Notes: generated by a model not told the origin, from the sequence alone. DNA of 64,000 nucleotides from Pseudomonas sichuanensis (GCF_003231305.1 NZ_QKVM01000015.1:1-64000), one strand, 5' to 3'; shown: positions 10,943 to 19,989, counted from the stretch's first letter. Numbers and translations are program-made.

Positions 10943-11668
10943 ATGGCAACCCTCAAAGCCCAGCACCTGGCCAAGAGCTACAAAGGCCGGCAAGTCGTTC
11001 GCGACGTCAGCCTGTCCATCGACAGCGGCCAGATCGTCGGTCTGCTCGGCCCTAACGGCGCCGGCAAGACCACCTGCTTCTACATGATCGTCGGCCTGGT
11101 CCAGGCCGATCAGGGCCGGGTACTGATCGACAGCCTCGACGTCAGCCACCAGCCCATGCACGGCCGCGCCCAGTCCGGTATCGGCTACCTGCCGCAGGAA
11201 GCCTCGATCTTCCGCAAGCTGTCGGTGGCCGACAACATCATGGCCATCCTCGAGACCCGCAAGGACCTCGACCGCGACGGCCGGCGCAAGGAGCTGGAAA
11301 GCCTGCTGCAGGAATTCCACATCAGCCACATCCGCGACAACCTCGGCATGAGCCTCTCCGGTGGTGAACGCCGCCGTGTCGAAATCGCCCGCGCCCTGGC
11401 CACCGCGCCCAAGTTCATCCTGCTGGATGAACCGTTCGCCGGCGTCGACCCGATCTCGGTGGGCGACATCAAGCAGATCATCCACCACCTCAAGAACAAG
11501 GGGATCGGCGTACTGATCACCGACCACAACGTTCGCGAGACGCTGGACATCTGTGAGACGGCCTACATCGTCAACGATGGTCAACTGATCGCCGAGGGCG
11601 ATGCCGAGACCATCCTGGCCAACCAGTTGGTCAAGGAGGTCTACCTGGGTCACGAGTTCCGCCTCTGA
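10943..11668 (+). CDS. lptB: LPS export ATPase LptB
   Basis: ATP-binding subunit of the LptB2FG transporter that extracts LPS from the inner membrane. The 241 residues contain Walker A ([17 protein letters not shown]), the signature [16 protein letters not shown], Walker B ([13 protein letters not shown]) and the switch histidine ([10 protein letters not shown]). It starts immediately after the lptA stop. The genes for LptF and LptG are not in this window. Confidence 0.97.
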   Translation: MATLKAQHLAKSYKGRQVVRDVSLSIDSGQIVGLLGPNGAGKTTCFYMIVGLVQADQGRVLIDSLDVSHQPMHGRAQSGIGYLPQEASIFRKLSVADNIMAILETRKDLDRDGRRKELESLLQEFHISHIRDNLGMSLSGGERRRVEIARALATAPKFILLDEPFAGVDPISVGDIKQIIHHLKNKGIGVLITDHNVRETLDICETAYIVNDGQLIAEGDAETILANQLVKEVYLGHEFRL

Positions 11669-11749
11669 TCCAGGCCCGCCTGGAGCACTGGCGCACACGC
11701 CCGTTCAGGGCTTAAGTGTTACTGTGCTCTAGGCAAGCGCTAGAATTTC

Positions 11750-11765
11750 AGGCATACGAGTTGCA
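11750..11765 (+). promoter_or_regulatory. Candidate sigma-54 (-24/-12) promoter before rpoN
   Basis: The sequence AGGCATACGAGTTGCA has the invariant GG (11751-11752) and GC (11763-11764) at the exact ten-base spacing of the TGGCACG-N4-TTGCW consensus, with one mismatch at the first T. It lies 88 bases before the rpoN ATG. A sigma-70-like TAGAAT (11741-11746) overlaps nearby. The arrangement fits autoregulation of rpoN, which I recall being reported for P. putida. Confidence 0.5.
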
Positions 11766-11852
11766 TAAGAACTTGCTTAAAATCGGCGCCCAGCGCCCTA
11801 CAGGTAGTAGATGGCGCATGTGCGCCGGCTAACAAGGTATTAAGCCCCTGCC

Positions 11853-13346
11853 ATGAAACCATCGCTCGTCCTAAAAATGGGCCAGCAACTGACGATGACC
11901 CCGCAGTTGCAACAGGCCATTCGTCTGCTTCAGCTTTCCACCCTGGACCTACAGCAGGAAATCCAGGAGGCGCTGGAATCCAATCCGATGCTCGAACGCC
12001 AGGAAGACGGCGACGACTTCGACAACAGCGACCCGATGGCGGACAACGCCGAAAGCAAACCGGTCGCCGAAGCCCAGGACACCAGCTTCCAGGAAACCAC
12101 CAGCAACAGCGAAACCCTGGAAGAAGGCGAGTGGGCCGAGCGCATCCCCAACGAGCTGCCTGTCGACACCGCCTGGGAAGACATCTACCAGACCAGCGCC
12201 AGCAGCCTGCCCAGCAACGATGATGACGAGTGGGACTTCACCACTCGCACGTCCGTGGGCGAGAGCCTGCAAAGCCACCTGCTCTGGCAGCTCAACCTCG
12301 CGCCGATGTCCGACACCGACAGGCTGATTGCCGTCACCCTGATCGACAGCATCAACGGCCAGGGCTACCTGGAAGATACCCTCGAAGAAATTTGCGCCGG
12401 CTTCGACCCCGAGCTCGACATCGAGCTGGATGAGGTAGAGGCGGTGCTGCACCGCATCCAGCAGTTCGAGCCCGCCGGCATCGGCGCCCGCTCCCTGGGT
12501 GAGTGCCTGCTGTTGCAACTGCGCCAGCTGCCGGCCTCGACGCCGTGGATGAGCGAAGCCCAGCGCCTGGTCAGCGACTATATCGACCTGCTCGGCAGCC
12601 GCGACTACAGCCAGCTGATGCGGCGCATGAAGCTCAAGGAAGACGAACTGCGCCAGGTCATCGAGCTGGTGCAGACGCTCAATCCGCGCCCAGGCTCACA
12701 GATCGAGTCGAGCGAGCCCGAATACGTGGTGCCGGACGTCATCGTGCGCAAGGACAGCGATCGCTGGCTGGTCGAGCTCAACCAGGAAGCCGTGCCGCGC
12801 CTGCGGGTCAACCCGCAGTACGCAGGCTTCGTGCGCCGTGCCGACACCAGCGCCGACAACACCTTCATGCGCAACCAGTTGCAGGAAGCGCGCTGGTTCA
12901 TCAAGAGCCTGCAAAGCCGCAACGAAACCCTGATGAAAGTGGCGACCCAGATCGTCGAGCACCAGCGCGGCTTCCTTGACCACGGCGACGAGGCCATGAA
13001 GCCGCTGGTGCTGCACGACATCGCCGAGGCGGTGGGCATGCACGAGTCGACCATTTCCCGGGTCACCACGCAGAAATACATGCACACGCCACGCGGCATC
13101 TACGAGCTCAAGTACTTTTTCTCGAGCCACGTGAGCACCGCCGAAGGCGGCGAATGCTCGTCCACGGCGATCCGCGCGATCATCAAGAAACTGGTCGCCG
13201 CGGAAAATCAGAAAAAGCCATTGAGTGACAGCAAGATCGCTGGTTTACTGGAGGCACAAGGCATCCAGGTAGCCCGTCGCACCGTCGCCAAGTACCGTGA
13301 ATCGTTGGGCATCGCCCCTTCGAGTGAACGCAAGCGACTGATGTAG
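11853..13346 (+). CDS. rpoN: RNA polymerase sigma-54 factor RpoN
   Basis: Alternative sigma factor for nitrogen, flagellar and many catabolic genes, dependent on AAA+ activators. The 497 residues show the classic layout. Region I is rich in Gln and Leu ([20 protein letters not shown], then [16 protein letters not shown]) and interacts with activators. An acidic region II (about 45-120) is followed by the core-binding domain, and the C-terminal DNA-binding part has an HTH ([13 protein letters not shown]) and the RpoN box ([10 protein letters not shown]). It heads the rpoN-hpf-ptsN-rapZ-ptsO cluster. Confidence 0.98.
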   Translation: MKPSLVLKMGQQLTMTPQLQQAIRLLQLSTLDLQQEIQEALESNPMLERQEDGDDFDNSDPMADNAESKPVAEAQDTSFQETTSNSETLEEGEWAERIPNELPVDTAWEDIYQTSASSLPSNDDDEWDFTTRTSVGESLQSHLLWQLNLAPMSDTDRLIAVTLIDSINGQGYLEDTLEEICAGFDPELDIELDEVEAVLHRIQQFEPAGIGARSLGECLLLQLRQLPASTPWMSEAQRLVSDYIDLLGSRDYSQLMRRMKLKEDELRQVIELVQTLNPRPGSQIESSEPEYVVPDVIVRKDSDRWLVELNQEAVPRLRVNPQYAGFVRRADTSADNTFMRNQLQEARWFIKSLQSRNETLMKVATQIVEHQRGFLDHGDEAMKPLVLHDIAEAVGMHESTISRVTTQKYMHTPRGIYELKYFFSSHVSTAEGGECSSTAIRAIIKKLVAAENQKKPLSDSKIAGLLEAQGIQVARRTVAKYRESLGIAPSSERKRLM

Positions 13347-13424
13347 CCCCTGGGCAAGCCATAGCGTTTCAGTGGCAGGTGCAATACCTGCCTCTTTATG
13401 CACGGGCAACAAAGGAGAAGCTGT

Positions 13425-13733
13425 ATGCAAGTCAACATCAGTGGACAGCATGTAGAAGTCACCCAACCACTGCGCGATTACGTGCTCGAGAAGCTCGCCC
13501 GACTGGAGGGTCATTTCGACAAGATCACCAACGTGACGGTGATCATGAAAGTCGAGAAGCTGCAGCAAAAGGTTGAAGCCACGCTCCAGATACCCGGTGG
13601 CGAAGTCGTTGCCAATGCCGAACACCAAGACATGTATGCCGCGATCGACGCGCTTGCCGACAAGCTCGACCGCCAACTGAAAAAACACAAGGAAAAACAG
13701 CAAAGCCTGCTGCAAGGCGCAGCCGCCCGCTGA
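13425..13733 (+). CDS. hpf: Short-form ribosome hibernation-promoting factor Hpf
   Basis: Binds the 30S subunit in slow-growing cells and, with RMF, promotes inactive 100S ribosome dimers. At 102 residues it is the short HPF/YfiA type without the dimerisation domain of the long form. The start MQVNISGQHVEVTQPLRDYV and the basic helix EKLQQKVEATLQIPGG are typical. I chose the ATG at 13425, preceded by AAAGGAG at good distance; an in-frame ATG nine codons upstream lacks such a site. It sits between rpoN and ptsN as in most proteobacteria. Confidence 0.94.
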   Translation: MQVNISGQHVEVTQPLRDYVLEKLARLEGHFDKITNVTVIMKVEKLQQKVEATLQIPGGEVVANAEHQDMYAAIDALADKLDRQLKKHKEKQQSLLQGAAAR

Positions 13734-13745
13734 TCCCCCTCATCC

Positions 13746-14210
13746 ATGATCCGACTTGAAACCATCCTGACCCCCGGCCGTTCCCTCGTGAACGTGCCGG
13801 GCGGCAGTAAGAAGCGCGCCCTCGAAAAGGTCGCCACTGTAATTGCCGAGCAAATCCCAGAGCTCGAGATGCAAGACGTCTTCGAAAAGCTGATTGCCCG
13901 CGAGAAACTCGGCTCCACCGGTTTTGGCAATGGCATTGCCATTCCCCACTGCAGGCTCGAGGGTTGCTCAGCGCCCGTCAGTGCCCTGCTGCACCTGGAA
14001 GCTCCCATCGATTACGACGCCATCGATGGCGCGCCCGTGGACCTGCTGTTCGTCCTGCTGGTCCCTGAAGCCGCGACCGATGCGCACCTTGAATTGCTGC
14101 GCCAGATCGCCAGCATGCTCGATCGCGAGGATGTGCGTAAGCGCCTGCGTGCTGCCAACAGCAACGAAGCGCTCTACCAGGTGGTCCTGGACGTCCAGAA
14201 CGAGGCCTGA
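13746..14210 (+). CDS. ptsN: Nitrogen PTS enzyme IIA (PtsN)
   Basis: EIIA-Ntr, the terminal phosphoacceptor of the regulatory nitrogen phosphotransferase system (PtsP-PtsO-PtsN). In P. putida it influences carbon and nitrogen balance, potassium handling and PHA accumulation. The 154 residues form one EIIA domain of the mannitol/fructose type with the phosphorylated histidine in [13 protein letters not shown] at about residue 68. It lies 12 bases after hpf and 2 bases before rapZ. Confidence 0.96.
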   Translation: MIRLETILTPGRSLVNVPGGSKKRALEKVATVIAEQIPELEMQDVFEKLIAREKLGSTGFGNGIAIPHCRLEGCSAPVSALLHLEAPIDYDAIDGAPVDLLFVLLVPEAATDAHLELLRQIASMLDREDVRKRLRAANSNEALYQVVLDVQNEA

Positions 14211-14212
14211 AC

Positions 14213-15067
14213 ATGCGCCTGATCATCGTCAGCGGCCGCTCCGGCTCGGGTAAAAGCACCGCCCTCGACGTGCTGGAAGACAACGGCTACTACTGCATCG
14301 ACAACCTGCCTGCCGGGTTGTTGCCGCAGCTGGCGGAAAACGCGCTGATCAACACCGAGCTGCAACAGCCCAAGGTGGCTGTCTCCATCGACGCGCGCAA
14401 CCTGCCCAGCCACCTGACGCGCTTCCCCGAACTACTGGAAGAGGCACGCTCCCGGCATATCCAGTGCGATGTGCTGTACCTGGACGCTGACGAAGAAACC
14501 CTGCTCAAGCGCTTTTCCGAAACCCGCCGCCGCCACCCGCTGACCAACGCCAACCGTTCGCTGGCCGAGGCCATCCGGGTAGAAAGCGAGCTGCTGGGCC
14601 CCATCGCCGACCTGGCCGACCTGAAGATCGACACCACCCGGCTGAACCTGTACCAGTTGCGCGACTCGATCAAGCTGCGGCTGCTCAACCAGCCGGAGCC
14701 CGGCACCGCCTTCCTGGTCGAATCCTTCGGTTTCAAGCGAGGCATGCCAGTGGACGCCGACGTGGTATTCGACGTGCGCTGCCTGCCCAACCCCTACTGG
14801 AAACCGGAACTTCGTAACCACTCCGGGCTCGAACAGCCGGTGATCGACTACCTGGCCGCCCAGCCGGACGTCGACGAGATGTTCCAGGACATCTCCAGCT
14901 ACCTGCTCAAATGGCTGCCCCGCTTCGCCGCCAGCAACCGTGCCTATGTCACCATCGCCATCGGCTGCACCGGCGGCCATCACCGCTCGGTGTACATCAC
15001 CGAACGGCTCGGCCAGTTGCTCCAGCAATCCCTGAAAAACGTCCAGGTCCGCCACCGCGACCTCTAG
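14213..15067 (+). CDS. rapZ: RNase adapter protein RapZ
   Basis: P-loop protein. In E. coli it delivers the GlmZ small RNA to RNase E and so controls glucosamine-6-phosphate synthase. The 284 residues begin with Walker A ([19 protein letters not shown]) and include a Walker B-like segment ([15 protein letters not shown]). The C-terminal domain has the conserved [19 protein letters not shown]. GlmZ-type regulation has not been shown for all pseudomonads, so the RNA target here is uncertain. It is tightly spaced behind ptsN. Confidence 0.94.
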   Translation: MRLIIVSGRSGSGKSTALDVLEDNGYYCIDNLPAGLLPQLAENALINTELQQPKVAVSIDARNLPSHLTRFPELLEEARSRHIQCDVLYLDADEETLLKRFSETRRRHPLTNANRSLAEAIRVESELLGPIADLADLKIDTTRLNLYQLRDSIKLRLLNQPEPGTAFLVESFGFKRGMPVDADVVFDVRCLPNPYWKPELRNHSGLEQPVIDYLAAQPDVDEMFQDISSYLLKWLPRFAASNRAYVTIAIGCTGGHHRSVYITERLGQLLQQSLKNVQVRHRDL

Positions 15068-15087
15068 CCCACAGGATCCGCCCCACG

Positions 15088-15360
15088 ATGCCCGCCCGCG
15101 AAATAACCATCATCAACAAGCTGGGCCTGCATGCCCGCGCGGCAGCCAAGTTCGTCGGCGTGGCCGGGCGCTTCCCCTGCCAGGTGCGGGTCGGCCGCGC
15201 ACCGGACAAACTGGTGGACGGCAAGAGCATCATGGCAGTGATGATGCTCGCCGCCGGCAAGGGTACCCAGGTGCATCTGCTCACCGAAGGCGAGCAGGAC
15301 AACGATGCCATGGATGCGCTGGTGGCGCTGATCAACAACTTCTTCGACGAAGGCGAGTAA
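15088..15360 (+). CDS. ptsO: Nitrogen PTS phosphocarrier NPr (PtsO)
   Basis: HPr-like carrier of the nitrogen PTS; takes phosphate from PtsP (EI-Ntr) and passes it to PtsN. The 90 residues carry the active-site histidine in NKLGLHARAAAKF at about residue 16 and the second HPr motif DGKSIMAVMMLAAGKGT. I chose the ATG at 15088, which starts 20 bases after the rapZ stop and gives the normal family length. It ends the rpoN cluster; a toxin-antitoxin pair follows. Confidence 0.95.
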   Translation: MPAREITIINKLGLHARAAAKFVGVAGRFPCQVRVGRAPDKLVDGKSIMAVMMLAAGKGTQVHLLTEGEQDNDAMDALVALINNFFDEGE

Positions 15361-15411
15361 CTCTCCCCGTGTAACATCCGCTACCAATTGTCGGTGTGAA
15401 TGATCGGCTGG

Positions 15412-15440
15412 TTGCCACCATACCAATATGGGTATAGATT
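15412..15440 (+). promoter_or_regulatory. Candidate promoter and operator of the toxin-antitoxin pair
   Basis: TTGCCA (15412-15417) and TAGATT (15435-15440) are 17 bases apart. Between them and overlapping the -10 is a near-perfect 16-bp palindrome ATACCAATATGGGTAT (15420-15435), with 14 of 16 positions symmetrical. This is the expected place for autorepression by the downstream HTH antitoxin. The toxin start codon is 13 bases after the -10. Confidence 0.5.
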
Positions 15441-15452
15441 CGAGGCGATCTC

Positions 15453-15824
15453 ATGGAAGCGATCAAGAATGTCAAACGCCTGTTCTGGGTTGGCAGCTCC
15501 CGAAAGGATATCCAGGCACTCCCGGCTGATGTCCAGGATGTGTTCGGTTTTGCCCTGTACCAAGCACAGGAGGGCGGCAAGCACTGGCAGGCAAAGGCGC
15601 TTAAAGGGTTTTCAGGCGGCGGCGTGCTCGAGGTGGTCGAAGACCATCACGGCGACACCTATCGTGCGGTCTACACCATCAGCCTGGTCGACGCGGTTTA
15701 CGTGCTGCACTGCTTCCAGAAGAAATCCCGCAGCGGCATCAAAACCTCAAGGCATGATGTGGATTTGATCCATGCCCGCCTGAAACTGGCACAGGCTCAC
15801 GCGAAGGGGAAAACACATGATTGA
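15453..15824 (+). CDS. RelE/HigB-family (Gp49-like) toxin
   Basis: A 123-residue small basic protein matching the phage-derived Gp49/HigB branch of the RelE superfamily, ribosome-dependent mRNA interferases. Visible family features are the N-terminal MEAIKNVKRLFWVGSSRKDIQALP, the GGKHWQAKALKGFSGGGVLEVVED strand with basic residues, YRAVYTISLVDAVYVLHCFQKKS and the C-terminal helix HARLKLAQAHA. It precedes its antitoxin, the reversed order typical of HigBA, and overlaps it by eight bases. The toxic activity is inferred from the family. It lies between conserved operons and looks like an accessory insertion. Confidence 0.85.
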   Translation: MEAIKNVKRLFWVGSSRKDIQALPADVQDVFGFALYQAQEGGKHWQAKALKGFSGGGVLEVVEDHHGDTYRAVYTISLVDAVYVLHCFQKKSRSGIKTSRHDVDLIHARLKLAQAHAKGKTHD

Positions 15825-16137
15825 AATCGAAGAAGGCACAGACAACGTCTATGCCGACCTGCACCTTGCCGACGCCAGCGAGATGCTGGTCAAGGCCCGC
15901 CTGGCCAGCAAGATCTGCAGCATCATCAAGGCACGCCAGCTCACTCAGCTACAGGCCGCTGAGCTGCTCGGCCTGAGCCAACCCAAGGTCTCCGCCCTGA
16001 CCCGCGGCAAATTCCGTGGCATCAGCGAAAGCAAGATGATCGATTGCCTCGCCCGCCTGGGCCGGGACATACAGATCGTGGTCAAGGAAGCCCCCCAGAC
16101 CCGGCGCGAAGGCCGGGTGGAAGTGATTTTCGCCTGA
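15817..16137 (+). CDS. XRE-family HTH antitoxin (HigA-like)
   Basis: A 106-residue DNA-binding protein with one helix-turn-helix (KARQLTQLQAAELLGLSQPKVSALTRGKFRGIS, about residues 38-70), as in HigA2-type antitoxins. The N-terminal acidic segment (IEIEEGTDNVYADL) is a plausible toxin-neutralising region. The last strand (RRDIQ-type LGRDIQIVVK and EGRVEVIFA) is common in this subgroup. It starts within the toxin gene, so translation is coupled. It probably represses the pair through the palindrome at 15420-15435. Confidence 0.87.
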   Translation: MIEIEEGTDNVYADLHLADASEMLVKARLASKICSIIKARQLTQLQAAELLGLSQPKVSALTRGKFRGISESKMIDCLARLGRDIQIVVKEAPQTRREGRVEVIFA

Positions 16138-16140
16138 CAC

Positions 16141-17049
16141 TCAGGACATCGCCGTATCCATCACCATCATCAGGCAGAAGCCCACGCACAACCCCAGGCT
16201 CGCCAGGCGATGATGCCCATTGCTGCGTGACTCGGGGATGATTTCCTGGGTCACCACCAGCAGCATCGCCCCCGCCGCACAGGCCAGGCCCAGCGGCAAC
16301 AGCAGTTCGGCGATGTTCACCAGCCAGGCGCAGATGACCGCCGCCAGCGGCTCGACCAGCCCCGACGCAGCGCCAATCAGGAACGCCTTGAAGCGCGACA
16401 TCCCGGCCCCGGCCAGCACCAGCGCGATCACCAGGCCTTCGGGCACATCCTGCAGCGCGATGCCCATGGCCAGGCTGTCGGCATCGGGCATGCCACCGCC
16501 GGCGGACACGCCGATGGCCATCCCTTCAGGGATGTTGTGGGCAATGATGGCGATGACGAACAACCAGATCCGTGCCGCAATCACCGGCTGTCGATCACTG
16601 CCGACCAGGGCCTCCGGCGAGGCCCCGGAAACCCTGAGATCGACCAGGAACAGGCACAACGCCCCGAACAACAGCCCGCTGCTGATCAAGCCACCGGCGC
16701 CCCAGGGGCTGTAGCCGATGGCCTGGGCCGCCTCCAGCCCCGGGATGATCAACGAGAACGCGGTAGCGGCCAACATCACCCCGGCGCCAAAGCCAAGCAA
16801 GGTATCCGCCAGCGCCACAGGCATGTTGCGAATCACCAGCACCGGTACCGCGCCCAACGCCGTGCCCAGTGCGCACAATGCACCGCCCTCCAGCGCGCGC
16901 AACATGCGCGGCTCCAGGTCCAGCCAGGCGATGCCGCGCGCCACCAGCAGCGCGGTGCCAACCAGCAACAGCAAGGTCCCAAGCGCCAGGCGGAACAGGC
17001 GCACACTGCTGACAGACATCACCTCGGAGCGCATACCGGTTCGACTCAC
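16141..17049 (-). CDS. ZIP-family divalent metal transporter
   Basis: An inner-membrane protein of about eight hydrophobic segments that matches the ZIP (ZupT/GufA-like) family, which moves Zn, Mn or Fe into the cytoplasm. The hallmark binding-site motifs are present in adjacent helices: [20 protein letters not shown] and [20 protein letters not shown], each with the His/Glu or Pro-Glu-Gly signature. The 302-residue reading uses a GTG at 17049 that overlaps the sodA stop by four bases; an ATG at 17034 is the alternative. Position after the Mn-type sodA suggests a Mn role, but the metal cannot be read from sequence. Confidence 0.88.
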   Translation of the reverse strand: MSRTGMRSEVMSVSSVRLFRLALGTLLLLVGTALLVARGIAWLDLEPRMLRALEGGALCALGTALGAVPVLVIRNMPVALADTLLGFGAGVMLAATAFSLIIPGLEAAQAIGYSPWGAGGLISSGLLFGALCLFLVDLRVSGASPEALVGSDRQPVIAARIWLFVIAIIAHNIPEGMAIGVSAGGGMPDADSLAMGIALQDVPEGLVIALVLAGAGMSRFKAFLIGAASGLVEPLAAVICAWLVNIAELLLPLGLACAAGAMLLVVTQEIIPESRSNGHHRLASLGLCVGFCLMMVMDTAMS

Positions 17050-17657
17050 TTCAGGGTTTCAAGGTAGCGGCGTTCCACTTCGGCCCAGTCGACCACGTTG
17101 TAGAAAGCACCAATGTATTCCGGGCGACGGTTCTGGTACTTCAGGTAGTAGGCATGCTCCCACACGTCGAGCCCCAGGATCGGCGTATTGCCGTGCATCA
17201 GCGGGCTGTCCTGGTTGCCACTGCTTTCCACCACCAGTGTTTTTGCCGGCGTGACGCTGAGCCAGGCCCAGCCACTGCCGAAGCGGCTCAACGCGGCCTT
17301 GGTGAACGCTTCCTTGAACGCCGCGAAACCACCCAGTTGTGCATCGATGGCCTTGGCCACCTCACCCTGTGGCTCGCCTCCGCCCTTGGGCGACATGACG
17401 GTCCAGAACAGGCTGTGGTTGGCGTGGCCGCCACCTTGGTTGATCACTGCCCCTTGCAGCTTCTCGGGCAACTGCTTGACCGCGCCAACCAACCGCTCCA
17501 CCGGCCATTCGGCCCACTCGGTGCCCTCGATGGCGGCATTGAGGTTGTTGATGTAGGTCTGGTGGTGCTTGCTGTGGTGGATCTCCATGGTCTGGGTATC
17601 GATGTGCGGCTCCAGCGCATCGTAGGCATAAGGCAGTGCAGGCAAGGTATGGGGCAT
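17046..17657 (-). CDS. sodA: Superoxide dismutase, Mn type (SodA/SodM)
   Basis: Converts superoxide to peroxide and oxygen. The 203 residues carry the four metal ligands of the Fe/Mn family: His in MEIHHSKHH, His in [11 protein letters not shown], Asp and His in [18 protein letters not shown]. Flanking residues ([25 protein letters not shown]) are of the Mn-preferring type, and Pseudomonas uses this gene under iron limitation when the Fe enzyme cannot be metallated. I chose the ATG at 17657, one base after the orfX stop, which gives the conserved [17 protein letters not shown] start. Confidence 0.95.
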   Translation of the reverse strand: MPHTLPALPYAYDALEPHIDTQTMEIHHSKHHQTYINNLNAAIEGTEWAEWPVERLVGAVKQLPEKLQGAVINQGGGHANHSLFWTVMSPKGGGEPQGEVAKAIDAQLGGFAAFKEAFTKAALSRFGSGWAWLSVTPAKTLVVESSGNQDSPLMHGNTPILGLDVWEHAYYLKYQNRRPEYIGAFYNVVDWAEVERRYLETLK

Positions 17658-17658
17658 G

Positions 17659-18120
17659 TCAGTGGATTCCATGAGCAGGTGTACGAAGTGTGAGGTCCGT
17701 TTGTGCGACCAGTTCACTGGTAGCCGGCGCCTGGCGATTGAGCAGGCGCTCGGTGCGCGGGTACTGGCCATAGTCGGCGATGAAACTCAGCAACTCGGTG
17801 TAGGTGCGTGCGCTGTGGCGCAGCGCGGCATCGCGCAACGCCTGGGGCAGACGTTGCTCCTGGCTGGCCTGGAGCAATGCCTGGTGCGCAGCGCACAGGT
17901 AGTCGGCGCTTTCGTGCGGCTGGTTCAGCCGCAGGTGCAGGTCGGCCAGGTTGTGATGGGCGATGACCAGCGCGGCCACCGCCTCATCGACGTCATGCCA
18001 GCGCTCGAACAGCACCTGGGCCAAGGCCAGCGCTTGCAGGTAGTGTTCCCGGGCATCGACCAGCTCGCCCTGGTCGAACAGGCGATTGGCGTTTTGCGTG
18101 GTGCGTCTCCAGTGCTGCAT
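17659..18120 (-). CDS. OrfX, conserved protein of the fagA-fumC-sodA operon
   Basis: A 153-residue soluble protein of unknown function. Its helical pattern ([29 protein letters not shown], then [29 protein letters not shown]) looks like two or three TPR-type repeats. The equivalent gene in P. aeruginosa is called orfX in the Fur-controlled operon with sodM. It lies between fumC and sodA with only one base to the sodA start. No catalytic motif is visible. Confidence 0.85.
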   Translation of the reverse strand: MQHWRRTTQNANRLFDQGELVDAREHYLQALALAQVLFERWHDVDEAVAALVIAHHNLADLHLRLNQPHESADYLCAAHQALLQASQEQRLPQALRDAALRHSARTYTELLSFIADYGQYPRTERLLNRQAPATSELVAQTDLTLRTPAHGIH

Positions 18121-18145
18121 GACGTGCCTCCTGGGCAGCCTTGGC

Positions 18146-19522
18146 TCAGATGCCGCCGGCGGTGAGTTTTTCCGGGTCCAGCAGCGCTTCGAGCTGGTCG
18201 CGGGACAGGTCGGTGTGCTCCAGCGCCACGTCGATCACCGGCCGCCCCTGCTTGTAGGCGGTCTTGGCGATTTCGGCAGCCTTGAGGTAACCGATGATCG
18301 GGTTCAACGCGGTAACCAGGATCGGGTTGCGCGACAACGCTTCCTTGAGCTTGCCTTCGTTGACCTTGAAGGTCGCGATGGCCTTGTCGGCCAGCAAGCG
18401 GCTGACGTTGGCCATCAGCTCGATGCTTTCCAGCAGGTTGCGGGCGATCACCGGCAGCATCACGTTGAGCTCGAAGTTGCCCGACTGCCCCGCCACGGCG
18501 ATGGTGGCGTCGTTGCCGATCACCTGGGCGGCAACCATCGCGGTGGCTTCCGGGATCACCGGGTTGACCTTGCCCGGCATGATCGACGAGCCCGGCTGCA
18601 GGCCCTGCAGTTCGATTTCACCGAGGCCGGCCAGCGGGCCGGAGTTCATCCAGCGCAGGTCGTTGGCGATCTTCATCAGCGCCACCGCGGTGGTCTTGAG
18701 CTGGCCGGACAACGCCACGGCAGTGTCCTGAGAGCCGATCAGGGCGAACAGGTTCTGGCCTGGAGTGAACTCGACCTTGGTCAGGCCACTGAGCTGGCGA
18801 GCGAAGCCAGCCGCGAATTGCGGGTGGGCATTGATCCCGGTGCCGACTGCGGTGCCACCCTGGGCCAACGCCTGCAAGCTCGGCAGCGTGGCCTCGACAT
18901 GGGCCTGGGCGCCTTTGATCTGCGCCGCCCAGCCATCGAGCACCTGGCTCATGCGCACCGGCATGGCATCCATCAGGTGGGTGCGGCCGGTCTTGACGTA
19001 CTTGTGCACTTCGACGGCTTTGCGCTCGATCACCTGCGTCAGGTGACGCAAGGCCGGCAGCAATTGCTCATGCAGGGCCAGGGCAGCGCTGACGTGGATG
19101 GTGGTGGGGATGATGTCGTTGCTGCTCTGGCCGCAATTGACGTGGTCGTTGGCATTGACCTGCTCGCCGAGCACACGGCTGGCCAGCGTGGCGATCACCT
19201 CGTTGGCGTTCATGTTCGAACTGGTGCCGGAGCCGGTCTGGAACACATCGACCGGGAAGTGCTGGATGAAATCCTCGGCCAGCAGTTGCTCCACGGCCTT
19301 GACGATCGCCCCGCCCTGCTCCGGGCTCAGTTGCTGCAGTTCGACGTTGGCCTTGGCCGCGGCCGCCTTGGCCAGCAGCAGGGCGCGGATGAACTGGGCC
19401 GGCATCGGCTTGCCGCTGACCGGGAAGTTGTCGACCGCGCGCTGGGTCTGGGCGCCGTACAGGGCCTGGGCCGGCACCTGCAGTTCACCCATGCTGTCAC
19501 GCTCGATACGGGTATCACTCAT
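18146..19522 (-). CDS. fumC: Class II fumarate hydratase FumC
   Basis: Iron-independent fumarase that interconverts fumarate and malate, replacing iron-sulfur fumarases when iron is scarce. The 458 residues contain the superfamily signature GSSIMPGKVNP (about residue 316 onward), TGSGTSSNMNANEV for the substrate site and the catalytic TGRTHLMDAMP region. I chose the ATG at 19522; an ATG two codons upstream is also possible. It overlaps the end of fagA by eight bases and belongs to the Fur-controlled operon. Confidence 0.96.
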   Translation of the reverse strand: MSDTRIERDSMGELQVPAQALYGAQTQRAVDNFPVSGKPMPAQFIRALLLAKAAAAKANVELQQLSPEQGGAIVKAVEQLLAEDFIQHFPVDVFQTGSGTSSNMNANEVIATLASRVLGEQVNANDHVNCGQSSNDIIPTTIHVSAALALHEQLLPALRHLTQVIERKAVEVHKYVKTGRTHLMDAMPVRMSQVLDGWAAQIKGAQAHVEATLPSLQALAQGGTAVGTGINAHPQFAAGFARQLSGLTKVEFTPGQNLFALIGSQDTAVALSGQLKTTAVALMKIANDLRWMNSGPLAGLGEIELQGLQPGSSIMPGKVNPVIPEATAMVAAQVIGNDATIAVAGQSGNFELNVMLPVIARNLLESIELMANVSRLLADKAIATFKVNEGKLKEALSRNPILVTALNPIIGYLKAAEIAKTAYKQGRPVIDVALEHTDLSRDQLEALLDPEKLTAGGI

Positions 19523-19907
19523 CTTCAAGTCCTTGCATCAGTTCTTCGGGAGAAATCGACGGCAACAGCACACAGGTGGCCAGTTGCATCGCAAAGGGTT
19601 GCCAGCGCTCGTTGTGCGCCTGGCGATCGAGGTTGCGCAGGTCGAGCAACGGGCGCCACGCCTGGTCGAGGCACAGGCAGCGCCAGTGCCAGGGCAGCAT
19701 GCGGTCGCAGGCGGTATCCAGCAGCAGGCGGAAAGAGGTCATTGCCACCGTCCATGGCGAGGTCTCGGTGCAGCACACCAGGTAACGGCCTTCGGCCAGG
19801 TAGTGCTCGATCAGGCGTGGCTCGTCAGGCTCCAGGGCGCAACGAATACGCCGGCTGAGCCAGCACCAGTTTTCCAGGTAGGGCAGTTCGTGGAGGACGG
19901 TTTTCAT
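19515..19907 (-). CDS. fagA: FagA, Fur-associated protein of unknown function
   Basis: A 130-residue protein, first in the fagA-fumC-orfX-sodA operon. It matches what I recall of Pseudomonas FagA: MKTVLHELPYLENWCWLSRRIRCALEPDEPRLIEHYLAEGRYLVCCTET-like start, rich in Trp, Leu and Cys. It contains several cysteines (LVCCTE, CDR, RCLCLD) that could bind metal, but no recognised motif. An alternative ATG three codons upstream (19916) is possible. It ends inside the fumC start region. Its biochemical role is not established. Confidence 0.85.
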   Translation of the reverse strand: MKTVLHELPYLENWCWLSRRIRCALEPDEPRLIEHYLAEGRYLVCCTETSPWTVAMTSFRLLLDTACDRMLPWHWRCLCLDQAWRPLLDLRNLDRQAHNERWQPFAMQLATCVLLPSISPEELMQGLEDE

Positions 19908-19929
19908 GAAGATCATCGCCGGATGACTG

Positions 19930-19972
19930 GGTAATGATATTCATTATTAATTGATAAATAGAATCAATTCAA
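19930..19972 (-). promoter_or_regulatory. Fur-controlled promoter of fagA-fumC-orfX-sodA-zip
   Basis: A 19-bp Fur box at 19930-19948 (GGTAATGATATTCATTATT) matches the GATAATGATAATCATTATC consensus at 16 of 19 positions. On the minus strand, a -35 TTGAAT (19967-19972) and a -10 TAATAA (19944-19949) are 17 bases apart, so the Fur box covers the -10. An extra 7-bp inverted repeat AATTGAT-N7-ATCAATT (19949-19969) lies upstream. Confidence 0.85.
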
Positions 19973-19989
19973 GGTAGCCGAAAGGCAAA

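Noticed and set aside
19949..19969. ANR/FNR-like inverted repeat TTGAT...ATCAA before fagA
   Set aside because: The spacer between half sites is seven bases, whereas ANR needs four (TTGAT-N4-ATCAA), so it is not an ANR box. It is kept only as an unexplained repeat.
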